Positions 21,602 through 35,400 of a stretch of DNA of 64,000 nucleotides are shown piece by piece (within the stretch, counting starts at the first letter, position 1; every line of letters begins with the position of its first letter). A program made the position numbers and the translations under genes. This stretch comes from Amyelois transitella (lineage: Eukaryota; Arthropoda; Insecta; Lepidoptera; Pyralidae): assembly GCF_032362555.1 (NCBI RefSeq), contig NC_083508.1:6291001-6355000 (forward strand), given 5' to 3'. The notes beneath the pieces were generated by a model. It was not told the origin of the DNA and ran no database searches. It saw nothing but the letters and a program-made list of their open reading frames with translations.

Positions 21602-23009
21602 ATGAACAAGGAGATAGAGTATGAAGAGGATCAGTATGTAGACGTGAACAAACTGCCGCTGAAGCCGCCGCAGCCGCAGTTGCCGCCGGAGCGCTCGCAT
21701 CGTCGTCCGTGGCACCCCGTCATGTGGGACGACTCCATTACTGGCGGCTTGGCGCCTGACCAAACACTAACGGCAGAAGTAAGCATACTGACGTCGTTCA
21801 TCGTTAGGCCTCCTCCTACACTCTTATCGCGGGTTTATTTAGCAACGATATTTGAATACGGATGGCTGACTCTGAAAATTTTAAATTTGGAAACTACGTA
21901 TTACACTAAGATTTAGGAGAGCGGGCCTGAGCTGTTATATTAAAATGTTGCAATACGGACCAGTAATTGGTGTGTTGGGCGAGTCTTGAGTAAAATTACA
22001 ATATAAAATTAACTACTTTTTCGCATTCGGAGTTGAGTACATATGTTTTCTTTATACGGGAAAATGATAAACATTGATTAAAGTTAGGGAAAGGGTCTTA
22101 CTAAGGCAGAACGAGAAAAGATTTCTTGGAAAAAGGTTGGGGCCTGATATTGAGGCTGTTTATAAAAATTTTCCTCAGGGATAAACAAATTCACTTTTAA
22201 TTAGTTGCGTTTTCGACTACCTTTAATAAAAAAAAAATATAGGTAATTGTACAGTGTAGACACTGTTGCTAATTGAATGGTTTGCCAGTCATTTTAGGTA
22301 TTGATTTCAGCAGGACAAACAGTCATAGTGTCAAAAATACTCTTAGATAAAAGTGCTTCGAATTGTGTCCGAGACTTTTTGTCAATGAATTTTTAATACA
22401 TTGACATATGAGGGCGCCATTATCGGGGAGGGCCCATACATGGCGAGGACGAGAATGTATAGGATACATTCGCTTATTCTCGCCTAGACTCGCGTGCTCT
22501 CGCTTTCGTGCCGGCATTTGGTGCGCGAGTCAAAGGGCTTCGCCGACTGTACATTCCCGCTTCGTTCTGCTACTACTATTCTTTAGACTATTCGTGTAGT
22601 CTTCCACCACCTCCGTTTATTTTAAAATCTCTTTTTGGTGTTTAAATGTCTAAACTTATGATACATCTACAGCTGCCGTGACTTGCAAAGCGTCCATCTC
22701 CTCGTAAGTCGACAATGTACAGGATCGACCTCGTGTAGCATTTCTCGTGCGAGAGATTCGCACGAGGCATAGCGAGGGCACTCGCACGAGAATGTACAGC
22801 CGCTATCAGACAGGCTTAACGTCAAATTCTATTGTACACAGCAACAGAACCAGCCGACGTCGCACGAGTACCCGCACAAGCAGCGAATCCGCAACCTCCG
22901 CCGACTGATCGCCGACGGCAAGGTGAAGCCCACGTCCGAAACGCTCATCTTTTTCCTCTGCAATAAATTCGCAGTCTCGGAAGAACGACAAGAAAAGATT
23001 TCCGTTTGA
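21602..23009 (+). CDS. Unrecognised small two-exon gene, 114 aa
   Basis: Exon 1 is 21602-21778 (59 codons, donor GAA|GTAAGC); exon 2 is 22842-23009 (acceptor TGTACACAG, 55 codons plus stop TGA). Both boundaries are phase 0. The protein is acidic at the start (YEEDQYVDV), has a proline-rich stretch (LPLKPPQPQLPP), a WHPVMWDDSITGGL segment, and a basic helical C-terminal half (KQRIRNLRRLIADGKVKPTS, then FFLCNKFAVSEERQ). The second exon is GC-rich at third positions, unlike its AT-rich surroundings, which supports coding. No signal peptide or membrane segment. I do not recognise the family; an upstream exon is possible because a CATAG acceptor-like site lies at 21580-21585. AATAAA at 23045-23050 is the likely polyadenylation signal. 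Confidence 0.7.
22405..22800. repeat. CpG-rich repeat in the small gene's intron
   Basis: Contains repeated GAATGTA-type motifs and CTCGCACGAG/CTCGTGCGAG palindromes (near 22745-22790), and TCTCGCCTAGACTCGCGTGC. Structure suggests a non-autonomous DNA transposon. The 63-codon ORF across it has no support as a gene. Confidence 0.5.
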
Positions 23010-23478
23010 TATTTGTAAATATTTCAAATTATTTAATTTGTGAAAATAAAATACACATGTAAATAATTAACAAAATCGTCACTTATATGTACTGAAATAA
23101 CCGTAGCGGAAAGTTAACGTCGTCGGGGTGATAAATACAAAAAAAATATTTTGTAAAAATCTAGCCTTTTAACTTTAATGTCTCCTTATCATAAGAAATG
23201 CAGTTTATTGCAGTACCCTCGAATATTAACATAAATCTTTTATTCAATATTATTATTACACATATTATTCAAGTTCGAATGTACAAAAGCGTCGCGAGCC
23301 GCCGCGTCCGCGCGTTTCGCTCTCCGCGACCGCGGGCGAAAAATTCAAGTCATAGTAGGTACATATAGTTTATATTCCTCAATAAAAATTATCTACACAC
23401 AAGAGTTTAATATAAAACAGAAAGTCGCGTGAGGGCGCGGGTGGGCGGCGGCGCGTCAGTCGGGCGGCGGCGCGCGCG
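23010..23478. other. Convergent 3' ends of the small gene and Nipped-B
   Basis: AATAAA on the plus strand (23045-23050) serves the small gene; TTTATT at 23238-23243 is AATAAA on the minus strand for Nipped-B. The predicted transcript ends are separated by roughly 150 bp. A CpG-rich stretch at 23285-23340 and 23425-23480 falls in the Nipped-B 3' UTR. Confidence 0.55.
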
Positions 23479-26400
23479 CTACGTGGCGGCGGGCGGCGCG
23501 GGCGCGGGCGGCGCGCCGCTCGTCGGCTTCTCCGCCTCGCCCGCCCCCTCCTCGTCTTCCTCCTCCTCTGGATCGAATTTCAGCATGAGCTGCTTAAACT
23601 GTAGACAATAACAAAATTAATTAAATGTGGAGGCCAATCATTGAACCTTGCTGAACAACATACACTTATTCCTGTGTCATTTTTAATCACATCTATTTTG
23701 TTACATGAGTGCAGTTTTCAGAACTTTTATCACTTAATTCTAATGAGGGCTCTTCCCGCGGATTAACTTACACTTTGTAACAACCAATAGAACAGAAATG
23801 CCATCAAAAGCTTTAGAGAAATTAGAAATATGCTGATCCAGCTTTCTTGAATATTTTAATGATGTCCATCGGTTTTATATATTTTTTACTTTGACAGCTT
23901 CCATATGAAGAAACTTTTTTATGTACACTTGAAAATTACAAGGGAATTGAAAATGGTAAACACCTATTCAAATTATCTATTCTTCCATACTGAAATAATA
24001 CAGAAATAAGTTTTTCATTTCTGATTCCAATGATTAAATTAAGAATTGCTTAACGACTATCCTAGGTTATTTTTCTTCCAAAATATTCGGTATTGAAGCC
24101 ATGAAACTGTTAGTTTTATTCTTTGATTACATACATATAATCACGTCTATATCCATTGCGGGGTATATAGCACGTTTAACTTAATGATATAATTAAGATT
24201 CAAATAGTGACAGATTTCTAGCCCATCTCCAAAAAGAAGAACCGCAAGTTAATAAGTCTATCCTTAAGTCGTTTTTTACGACATCCATGGGAAATGGATG
24301 GAGTGGTCCTATTATTTTTCTATTTTTGTCGGGAACCACGACATTCATTGATTACAAGCAGCTCAGTAAGTCAATACATTAGGGTAGTTACCTCTAAATA
24401 GTCGTCAACGAGCCGCCGGCAGCCGCGGTCGTCCAGCTCGCGCTCGTGCTCGGCCTCCCCGAGCTGCGTGATGGTCGCCTTCGGGGAGAAGATGGGCGCG
24501 TGCCGTCGGGACACCGCCTTCTCGTACACCTTCACGCTTTCCGACGGAGAGTATTGGTTAATTTTCCTGTTGGAGGACAATAAATATGTAAGAATATGAT
24601 GATATAACTGCAGAATAGCTTAATTGTCCATATTAGTTTTTTTACAATGTGTAAAAAAAACACCTATAAACAAAAAAGTCCTTTGGTCCTCTCGGAAAAT
24701 TTATCCCTGGGAAATCAACTCACTATAATTGTGCCCAATATCATAAAGCATTTTATTCATCAGGCAATATATGTAAAGTAAGGAATTGTAGCGGGAGCGA
24801 TGATTGGTATCATGCCTGGGGAACAGCAAGCTGCGGCCTCCTAGATGGCGACAGCAACGTTTATGCTTTTCACTAAGGGGGGACGCAACTATACATAGAG
24901 GAATAAGTCACAAAAATAAAAAGCAATTAGATTGCTAAAGTGGGGCCAATGCCAGCGACCCTATCAAAATTGTGGGTAGAAGTTCTATGCAGGCATCTTC
25001 CAGCCGTACGTAAGCTGCACAAGCCGTTTAGCATGGCTTGTGACCTGCAGTGGACTACCAGTGGCTGATAAATGTAAGTAGTATACATATGCTTCAGTGA
25101 AGCCATGCTTAATATGCATAATATGCTTCAGCAAGCAGTCGCGAGCTTGTCGCATGGCATCCCGCAGCAGACTGGCGTCGTATTAGGCATGTGACGGATG
25201 TGGCAACTGCTAAGCTAGTATATTTTAGTTATTTTTATAGTTTAATGTCGTATAGACTACTGCTTTGGGGAGCAGCAGCAGACATACAATCTATTTTAAT
25301 TCTACAAAAAAGGGCAATTCGATCTATCTGCGGTCTGATGCAAAGAGATGCGTTTTTTTTTTTCAAAAACCCAAATATTTTTACATTGCCCTCTCAATAC
25401 ATACATATTCGAAAACATTACATTCTAAGTTTAATTAATGTGAAGTTGACGTTGTTGAAGAAAATGCTGCAGTGCAGTTTGTTACCGCTTCTTCTGCACT
25501 GACGCCTTGGAAGCGGCAGTAAACTTAGTTTTTAAGTAATTTATTTGACGTCAACCAATGTTGTTAAACCATACGTTTTGACAATTATTAAGCGATATAT
25601 AGTATCCTATAGTAATGAATAAAAATTTTGAATTTTTTTGAATTACGTATGTTAGGATAAACGTCTTTAAAAAAAATCGGTGAATATGCTAGTAAATCAC
25701 TGCGGAACAATTATAAGTTGTTGATCCCAGCGCATCGGCTGGCTAGGAAGGAAGGAAAATCATTTCAGATTAATTGTATAAGATTTAATAATAAATTACC
25801 AAAGTGTTCTTGAAATGAATGATAGAATATTCAAAAAGTACATTAAAGATTGATGAGCTTTTCACGAAAGCCTATTAAAGAAAGTATATTACAGCACAGA
25901 TGATTATATTAATGATAAACATGTGTGGCCCGAGCTTGACATAATGGCCTCTTAAATGATTGTGCATTTTTGTCATGGTGTTGATTAATAATTAACAGTG
26001 TGTACATATTTTATTTTATCTTTATTTATTTGACGAAATATTCGTATTGAAATAATTAGTTTTACATTCATTCATGTTTTTTAATGTAGACAATGTGCAT
26101 TCGGCCAAGATTTTAGATTTAAGAGATCTATATTTGTAAATTGACGTCGGGTGAAAATGCTGCAGAGTAGTTTGTTCCGCCGCTTCTTCTACGCCTGCGC
26201 TTTGGAAGCGTTAGTAGTTATAATTAGATTCAAGTGATGTGACGTTGATCATCGACATCTTGAAAAAAAAATGTATTTTATTCCATTCTAGACTCGTGGT
26301 CGGTGGCAATCGCGACAGTAACGGTCTCGGTTTTCTCTTCCTAGGACAATTGTTCCTTCTCTTTCGTGGTAAGAGAAATTTTTGGGAAAAGCTTATATCC

Positions 26401-29400
26401 TGCAATGTACTTATTGCAGCTAAGATTATGATGAGATTAATATACTTACGCGTCGGTGAAACCATAGAGCTGCTTCAGATGCTGCTTCAAAACGAGCAGC
26501 AGCAAGCAGCCGCGAGCTTGTCGCATGGCGTCCTGAAGCGGCCTCGTTGTCGGCGGCAATCGTGACAGCAGAGTCTCGGCTTCCTCGTCGTCTTCTTCCT
26601 CGTCCATTTGCTCCTTCTCTTCCGTGCTGGTTTTTAATAAACCCTGGAAAATAAAATCAAATCAAATCAAAATATGAAGATATGAATATAACTCAAATTA
26701 AGGTACACCCAAAGTAAGTTTTTATGTTTTATATTATTCGATAGTGTGTATCGAATACATTTATTTTTGCATTCCGTTTCACTAATGAAATACGGTGTTT
26801 CACTTTTAACAGGGTGAGAATTAAACCAGGGTTTTGATGAAGCAATAGCGCTGTGTCAAAGAGACTGACTATAATTAAGCTAAAGAGTATATTTCACTCT
26901 GGTGGTCTTAGCCTGAAAGGAGTATAAACTTACCTCACGAAAAAGCTGCAATAAATTCGATCCAGATGTAGATATTATAATATCAATGTGGTGTATAATA
27001 AAAAGTGGTTCATCTTGAACTTGATATGGGAAGTAACTTAAATTATCTGCCAGGTACAACATTTGATCCAAAGGAGCAGTCTGGAAAGAAAACAATAAGT
27101 ATTTTTATAACATTGCTCATTGAGGGCACATAGTATATAATCAACAATTCTTTATCCTATAATGTGATAATTTGTATTGACTCACATTATTTATGATGCT
27201 AAACCACCAATAGTAAAAAATACTTACGGAAACATCGTCGAACTGTTTGAGTAACGACAACACCAATGCTCTCCTTTGCGGCCGCGTGTTCCGTAATAAG
27301 GAATACAAGAAGCCGTTGAGAGCTGTTGGTAGGTCGTCTTGGTCTTTTTTCCTGAAAAGGTAAAGGTAGATTTTGCACATGTCGCAAAATAAAATAACGT
27401 TTCTTATGAAACCTTTTATATGAAAAGTTGACTATTAAATTATTTGCATATTTGAATAAATATTTATTTTGATTTGAACTTATCTTGCTTGTTTCAATCA
27501 GTTTGAAAGAATAACTTAAAATCAATGCAAAATTAATAAGTAGAAATGAAGAAAATACAATTTTCTTACCTAAATCCTCTTATAACACCATCATTCGAGT
27601 TTGATTGCAATATCTTCTGTAACTGATATGAGAGCTTTATACCTAATTGCGCTTTCATGTGGATGAAACCTGGATACTTCTTATCAATATCTTGCAAATT
27701 TTTATCAGCCGTGTGCGATACCGTCACTTCTGTATCTGTACTCATACATATTAAGTAAGGTACAATCTGTAACAGAGCACATGAATCAAGCGTCAATTTA
27801 AAACTTAATTATTTATTTTCATGGTGTCATGTCTAGATGGAGTAAACCACCTGGGTTACTCAATCTAAAATATCATCATCTCAAATAGAATATTAATTAT
27901 AATATTTTTAATTGGGAGGTTTTAACTTTCGATTACTAAATTAATAAAAAGTAAAAAAAGAGAACTGACCTGTACAGGATGCACTAAGCCCTGCGCCAGC
28001 ACAAGTTGCACCACTTTCATTGCACTAGACCTCACTACTGTGCTTTGGTGCAGGAACGACCCAAGGATCTGTTTTAAATATAACTGGATGACCGTTGATG
28101 CCATACCAGAGGATACGTCGCCCATTTCTTTGAGGTTCTCGAGTTTCGATCGCTTTGACCCTAAAATAAAAAAATAAGAGTTCATATAGTAATGAAATGA
28201 AATTTGTCCATAGACTATTCGCGACAAAACACTTCTAGTTTATACAAATTAACGGGACTTACACTCCTTATCCTGTCTGATCATCCTTTGTTCCTCCTCT
28301 TGTAAGTACATTTCGATGTTTCTTAGTACATCGGCTTTCATTTCTATAGGCGCTAAGTCTGAGGTTAGTAATTGGTGATAAAATTCTTTCAGCTCTGGTT
28401 GCAACATGAACTCGTAATGCCGAACGCAAACTGAACCGAGCGCCTTTAGCGTATGCGTCACAAAGTCCTCGTCTTCCAGACCCACGAAAAACATTAAATT
28501 AGAATATACTTGCTCTTTTATATCACTCTGTAAATTTAAAAAAATCAGTCGGTTAAACTAGAAAACATATAGGGTTACTTGTAAAGTAGCAACATTTTAT
28601 ATTGCCGTGACATTTGTAAGGTCTTTTTTTTCCATACGCTTAGACTTAACAATAACACAACTTAAAACAACAAATTTTCAAAATTAATAAAACAATGTTA
28701 TGTTTGCTATATAGTCTTGGAAGGCTGTTGATGTTTTTTTTTTGACAAATAACCTTGTATATATAACATAACCAAATAGCGGGTTGGCTTATACAAAACA
28801 TTCGACCGAAAATTTAAGGATATACTGTAGGGAAAGGAAGGTTTTATACTAACCGGCAGCCCGTCTATAACTTTAGTCTCTGTGAAGTCAAAGTATCGAA
28901 GCAGCAAGCCCACTATAAACAGCGCCCGCCTAAAATGCGGCCGTGGCAGTGATCGGGTTAAATCTGGGTTTCGCTGCCAACTTTGTTTCCATTGTAGAAG
29001 CACACCTGAAATAAAAACACAGAAATAATTATATTTACATATGTATTTCTTACGTAATTTTTTTATAAATCTGCAAGTACTCATTCAGTCAGTCATTCAG
29101 TTATCAGAGTCTTGAAATAATATCTTACCGTGATATTTATTAAATACGTCTCTAATTAGCTTATAGTTGTGCGTCAGGTTATTGACTATCGCCGCTAGTA
29201 ACGCTATACACGAGGCGATGACCAGCTGTCCGCGTTGCAATATCAACTTAACTGCATCTTCTTCAAGCTGCGCAAGAAACACTTCGCTCGGGTGCTCCAT
29301 TAAAGGCACTACGAGTTCTAAAGTTGATGCTACTGTTGACATTATTTGTTGCTCATATTGATTCTGAAACAAAATCTGAATTGAGTTTCAATCCATATAC

Positions 29401-32400
29401 CAAGCGATAACTTTAGATTACTGTAGTATTATATTTTACGAACTTACCTGACATTTTAAACTCAAGTATGGTTGTAATGTTAAGGCATGGTTAACTAGCA
29501 ACTGAGGTCTAATTTTTGCAAATAAATGCAATGTGGAAAGGCACGCTAAAATGCGTTGAGATGAGGAAGAACCTAGAAAAGAAAAAAAGTATTAGAGAAA
29601 GTATTATTTTTGGCAAATATAAGACTTGAATGCGGTTGCTTTTATTTTACCTTCTGCACTCGACTCTTCTAGCTGAAGCAAATTTTCAATAAGGCAGTCC
29701 ACAATTTGTTGACATGCTACTAATAATGATTTAGGCGGTTGGTAGATTATTTTAGTAGAATCATCCTTGTCCTCTTTTGGCTTGAATAACTAAAAAAACG
29801 AACAACTTTAGCTGTTTGTTTGCATTAGAAAAAAAAATTGATCAACCACAAAGCGCAATAAGCTGTTATACTTACGCTCATTAACAACTGTTGAAACCAT
29901 TCTAAGCCCATATCTCTGGAAGATATGACAACGTCTGTGATATTGAGGACCTTTCTAGTGAGCGGATCGGCAGTAGCGGCCGTCATATCTAAATTGCCGG
30001 GCCGCGATGAGTTAGCACACGGACTAAACCACATGTTCTGAAACACCTCCATCACTAGCTTCCGGATACCCTCCTCGTCATTCACTCGCCTTATCATTTT
30101 AACACAGATCTCGGGTATTTTTGGAAACTCTGGACATTCAATACATATATCTTTGAGAATCTTGATCACACGCTTCCGTACAGATACGCCAGTATCCTGA
30201 AAGGTATAAAAATTTGAACTGCATGAAGTTATACAAATTTTACCTAAGATCACATCAATATGTATCGCACCACCTGTTTATGCATCTCAGTTCTCGTCCA
30301 AGGACTGACTGGTAGAGAGTGCCAAATGGCATTAAATACATTTCTTATAAATTTTAAAGTGTAATAAAGTATATATTTGTGGCTAGTGATAAAGGGATTG
30401 AGTTTTATAGACTGTTTTAATGAAGTTGATACTGAAAAGTAAAAGATTGCAAAATGATTACCAGTATCCTGCTGGAAAGCATGCCGTAATATTTGTCGAT
30501 GAGGTCGGGGCGGCTGAGCACGAACTTGCCGACGAGGTCGACGGCGGCCTCGCGCACGGCCGTGGACTGGTCCAGGAAGCTGCGGTTGACGCCGATCTGC
30601 ATGTCCGGCCTCGCCAGCACCGCCGGGTCCGCCTCCACGATCATCGCCAGGCACTTCATGGCTTTCGTCCGGATCGCTATCGTGTTCTCGCACAGTATCA
30701 CCAGTATCTTCCGCAAGTAACGGTCGAAACTCTGCGAGAACGACCGCTTCGACGCTAAGTACTGAGATATCAACTCCGCACCGCTATAGTCGATGTACGA
30801 TTGCATCACTTGAACCTGCGAGCCGCCCTGATACCTGAACGGTCGAATCTTTTCTAAGAAGAAGGTCTTCCGCCTTTCGATAGTTTTGTACTTTTCTGCC
30901 GACATTATTGAGCTCGTTAAGTGTTTTTTGTCTTTAGATTCTTTGACGCCACCGTCACTGTCCTCGTCCGCGTCCGATTCTTCGTCACTGGTTTCGTCTT
31001 TGCTGTACTTTTTTTTCGACTTATGTTTACTTTTACTTTTGGTGGGGGACGCTTTCGGTTGCACTACCATATCCCGGTACCACTGTGTAATGTAGAAATG
31101 TCGCGCGCAGTTCCAAGCCTGATCTTTCTGACCATTGATCGCCAAATAGTCGAGGAGTACGCGCTGTAGAAATTCCGTTCTCTCTTCGTCCTCATCAAGG
31201 CCTGATGTTAAATTCTATAATAAAAATACATCATTATTATTTTATTCAAACCTTTATTTATACGGATAATTTTACCTACTGAAAAACAAGCACAAACATA
31301 CCTGTGTTTGATTGCCGTCCTTCTCTTCCTCGGCGCGTATATCTCTGACGACGGCGTCCATGGTAGAAAGTTTCGCGCGCGAGTGTACGCTGTCCCGCCT
31401 CAGTCGCGCCGCCACCAGTCCCAGGTACTCTAGCGACGCCACTCTCACGGGCATTTCCATAGTTTTGTCCGACATGTATTTTACCTATGACAGAAAATAT
31501 TGCTATTTGGCAAGAAACTGCTTTTTTTTTTAAACATAAAATTCCTGTTTTCATTTTAGTTTGTAATTTACACCATATAAATGGCTTTTTGAAGAAATAT
31601 TTAACAATAAAAAAATAAAAATAACATAACAGATCATCTTAATCTACTAGTTCGATTGTGTGCTACAACAATGTTTCACACTATTTTTGAGTAAGTCTTT
31701 ATTTAGGAAAATACAATTCACATGTTGTGATTTGGTGATTACTTTTAGCAATACCAGTAGGATACGAACTACAAAAACAAAGTCGTCTGTAAAAAAAATA
31801 TTCACCAGCATCGTTCCCAGTAGACTAAGCAGCAGTTCAGTGGCAGGCCACTCTGGTTTGTTCACTGTTGTCAGCAAATCGTGTACAAAGTTCTCAAACA
31901 GGGGCCGAAAATCCACCTCTTCTGATCGACTCCGGCACTTGTTTAAGAATGACGTGAGGAATGTACCGCCGACACTGATTGCAGCTTCGTATTTCGATAT
32001 TATTAAAAGGTCTTTGTCTATATGCTAAAATAAAAAAGTAAAAAAAAATACTGTAGTACAATACACAGTATCACTATGGTGTTAAAATGTAGAAACAGCG
32101 AGAAAATCATCGGAAGACAGCAATTGCTTCATGTAAAAACCTTACTAATCCAATCCAGGTTCGTGGTCTTAACCTAATCACGGGCTCCTCTCCATGGAAG
32201 TAAGTATGCAATGCCAGGACGATGATAATTAAAGTGTTATAACATGACGAGACTTTATTAAGATTGACACATTGACAACACAAATTGAACTTACTTTTTT
32301 GCTGTCAACCTCTGCTTGTTCTTTATCTTTGTCTTTTTCTTTATCTTGGGTCTTGCATATCGTTTCCGGTAATGTGACGACACATTGGACCAGTTGTAGA

Positions 32401-35400
32401 ACAAGCGCCGTCAACATCTGAATGTGCTGATCTGAACTAAGTTGAAACGATCTTAAGTTATGTTTTGAGCTCGGGATACGCGCTATTGAAGCCAGAATAT
32501 CTTCTAACAATAACCGCCGGTGTTGCTCGTATTTTGTGAATATCTGCGAATATTAGGAGAAATAAGTAGAGAAGGCTAGGTGGATAGAAAGGTTATCTTA
32601 ATGACATTTCAAGATGAAATATATTTATTTATCTACTTCAAAGATTCTTTACACAGTACAGGTCGTCTTACGAATTCACACCTAAAGCACAAAAGCAAGC
32701 ATAATTTAAAATGGAGTCAATTTATGGGACTTATTGTCTCCGCACTCCGTACGCGTGTACGTACAGCGCCGCTACAACGCGACACGTTGAAAGTGGAAAA
32801 TAATCATGTTACTAACCGTGGTCACAAGCTTCAGCGCCGCCAACTGCAGCTCGCTGACGTTTTCCACGAAGAAGGGCGACACGCCGACCGTGGACGCGTG
32901 CAGTACAGTGGTGTCCGTGAGATGGTGGGCGTGAAGTAACTCGGCCAGTAAGGTCACACTCTCGTGCGCGTGCGTGTACAGCTCGCGCACGCCGCGGGTG
33001 GAGCCAGTGCCGCTGCGACGCGACACGTTGCCCGCGCCACCGCCGCGACGCTTCCGCCCGTCCACTGCATCGGAGCATAGTTTTAAACCAAAAAACATTA
33101 CACAAACATAAAATCACATATCCCTTACGAAGTAGACAGGCTTAAAAAAATTGAAAGGTCATTTTCAGCCTTAAGATTTAATGACGGAATTGATAGGTTT
33201 CTAGTTCATCGCTTAAAAGAAGAATCCCACATCTATTAGCCTTTCCCTTGATTGACTTTTACAATCTGCCCAGGAAGAAGTTGCTAACACACGTTTACTA
33301 GACCAGCATGTAAGTTCCACCCTTCTCGAAAATACAAATGATACACAAGCATGTTGTTCAAAGGGAAATGCATATTTTTGTATACAAACTTGCTACTTAG
33401 AGGAACTTACTTACTTCTGGAAGTTATTTTAGCAGCTATAACTGGTTAAAAAAATCATTCAAAGAGATCAGTTCACACAAAAGATGAACAGTTCACTCAC
33501 CTTTCTTTTTAGACGTAGTTTGTATACTGTACACAGGATCATAAACGCAATAAATCGTGTTATTCAGTTGAAATTTAATGAACATAATGATTCTATCTAT
33601 GACATCCTCTAGAAAGACGCGCTTGGGCATATTAGCAGAGGTCATTATGTACAAGGCGGTCAGACACGCGTCCGAAGCGCACATCACTCTTTCTAAGGCG
33701 GACTCCATCCATATCTGTCGCATCTCTTCACTATCGTCCTGAAATTTAAATATGCATATAATAAAAATGTATACATACTTCTTTTATTTCTTTAAGTCGG
33801 TTATCATCATTGGTTTACGCTTGGTTAATGAGGTTTCCCTATTTAAAGCCCTAAATAGTCTATTGATAGTTGAGTACAAGCAATAGTATCGATAGGACTA
33901 TCAATAGTACAGATAGAGTCGAAAGTATTGATAGCTCAGTTACCGTCAATACTATGGGCACCCAACAATATTATCGACAGTATGCAAATTTTGTTGCTTT
34001 GTACCAAACTGAACTCGATATTGTAGACGATATTGAAAAGTTGTCAAATATTCTTTTTTGGTGGTTTCTACTAATTAAAGAAAAAAAATTATTGACTAAT
34101 TAAAAATACGTACAGGGTCTCCAACAAGTGACATCTTCTCGGCAGCCCTGATATTTTTTTCCAAAATACTTAATAATCGAACTAATCTGTCTGAAGGAAT
34201 TGCTTCCATCGCACTAAGATTCTTTAATTTAGCTGCTTCTGAACATAACTCTTGGAGTTGATAACGTGGTAATAAAAGTTCTTCAGGAATATCTGTTCCT
34301 TCTGGAAATAAAATATACAATTAATAACTTTGCAAATAAAGGTTCAATACCAAATTTGAGTCGTAGAGAAATATGATAAACTTACCCATTTCATCCGTTA
34401 TCAAAATATCGTCGTCAATCGTTTCAAATACTGTTTCAATTAATTTATTGAACCGTTGGTATGTATTTGATTCCATCAGTTCATCTATTGATAACATTTC
34501 TATAACAGGTACCAATCTTCTTTCAATCTTCCGTAACTTGGGCCGAACTAAAAAATAATGATTATCATTATTTGATTTTTTTTAAATTTAATTCAGCAAA
34601 TGGTCAAGTTCTCATAATTATTGTCCGAAATAATAGCTCTTATGCCTGGTTAACGTATAGGGTATCTGGAACAGCTGATATCGAACCATAACAACTTAGC
34701 TAAACTATAGGAAATATCGAAGAAAAGATTTAATAAAAGTTGTTCAGCCTGATGGGCATTTTCTGTTAGCGTATAAATATCGAACATTTGGAACACCTAA
34801 TACATTTGTTATTAATTTTTTGTTAATCCAAATTATACCCTATGTAATAACAAATTTCGTTGAAATAAATTTTGGTGAATTTGAGTAAATTTAATAACCT
34901 TAACCTTCGTATTTCCAATAACACGCAAACGGCGGTTGCGGGCAACAGTTAGTAATGAATAAAAATTTTGAATTTGAAACATTTGAATACATACCAATAG
35001 CGGCTTCAGCTTCCTCCCTTTTGCTAGCTTCTTCATGTTTCCGCTTCACTGCCTCCCAATTTTTCTCTCTAGCTATGTCAATTGCTTCCCTCTCTTTGTC
35101 TTCATTTGTTGTAGTATTATAATTTTTCGCTTTTAATGGAATATTATCATCAGAATCCGATTCAAGTGTACTATTTTTCCTTGATCGTCCTTCACTTGAT
35201 GGTTCGTGTTTCTTTAATATTCCCTCCTAAATTGTAATAACGCCATGATCAAAATCAACACACAAAGTTACCTATTACAAACAAAGTAATATTTATTGTA
35301 CATCTACATTGTTTGTATGAATACATTTGCTGGTAAGCTTGTCAGACAAGGCCAACCAGTCAATAGACAGTCCAAAACAAGAGCTAAATCAAGGAGGTGA

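Noticed and set aside
22806-23027. 73-codon minus ORF over exon 2 of the small gene
   Set aside because: The plus-strand frame is bounded by a good acceptor and a stop and fits exon 1 in phase; the minus frame is its shadow.
30250-30693. 147-codon minus ORF overlapping the Nipped-B exon and intron
   Set aside because: It is an off-frame reading of the same exon that runs into intron sequence; the correct frame carries conserved HEAT-repeat residues.
30420-31169. Plus-strand ORFs opposite the largest Nipped-B exon (30420-30758, 30493-30720, 30886-31095, 30921-31169)
   Set aside because: They lie antisense to a well-supported GC-rich exon, lack splice sites and domains, and are explained by the codon usage of the sense strand.
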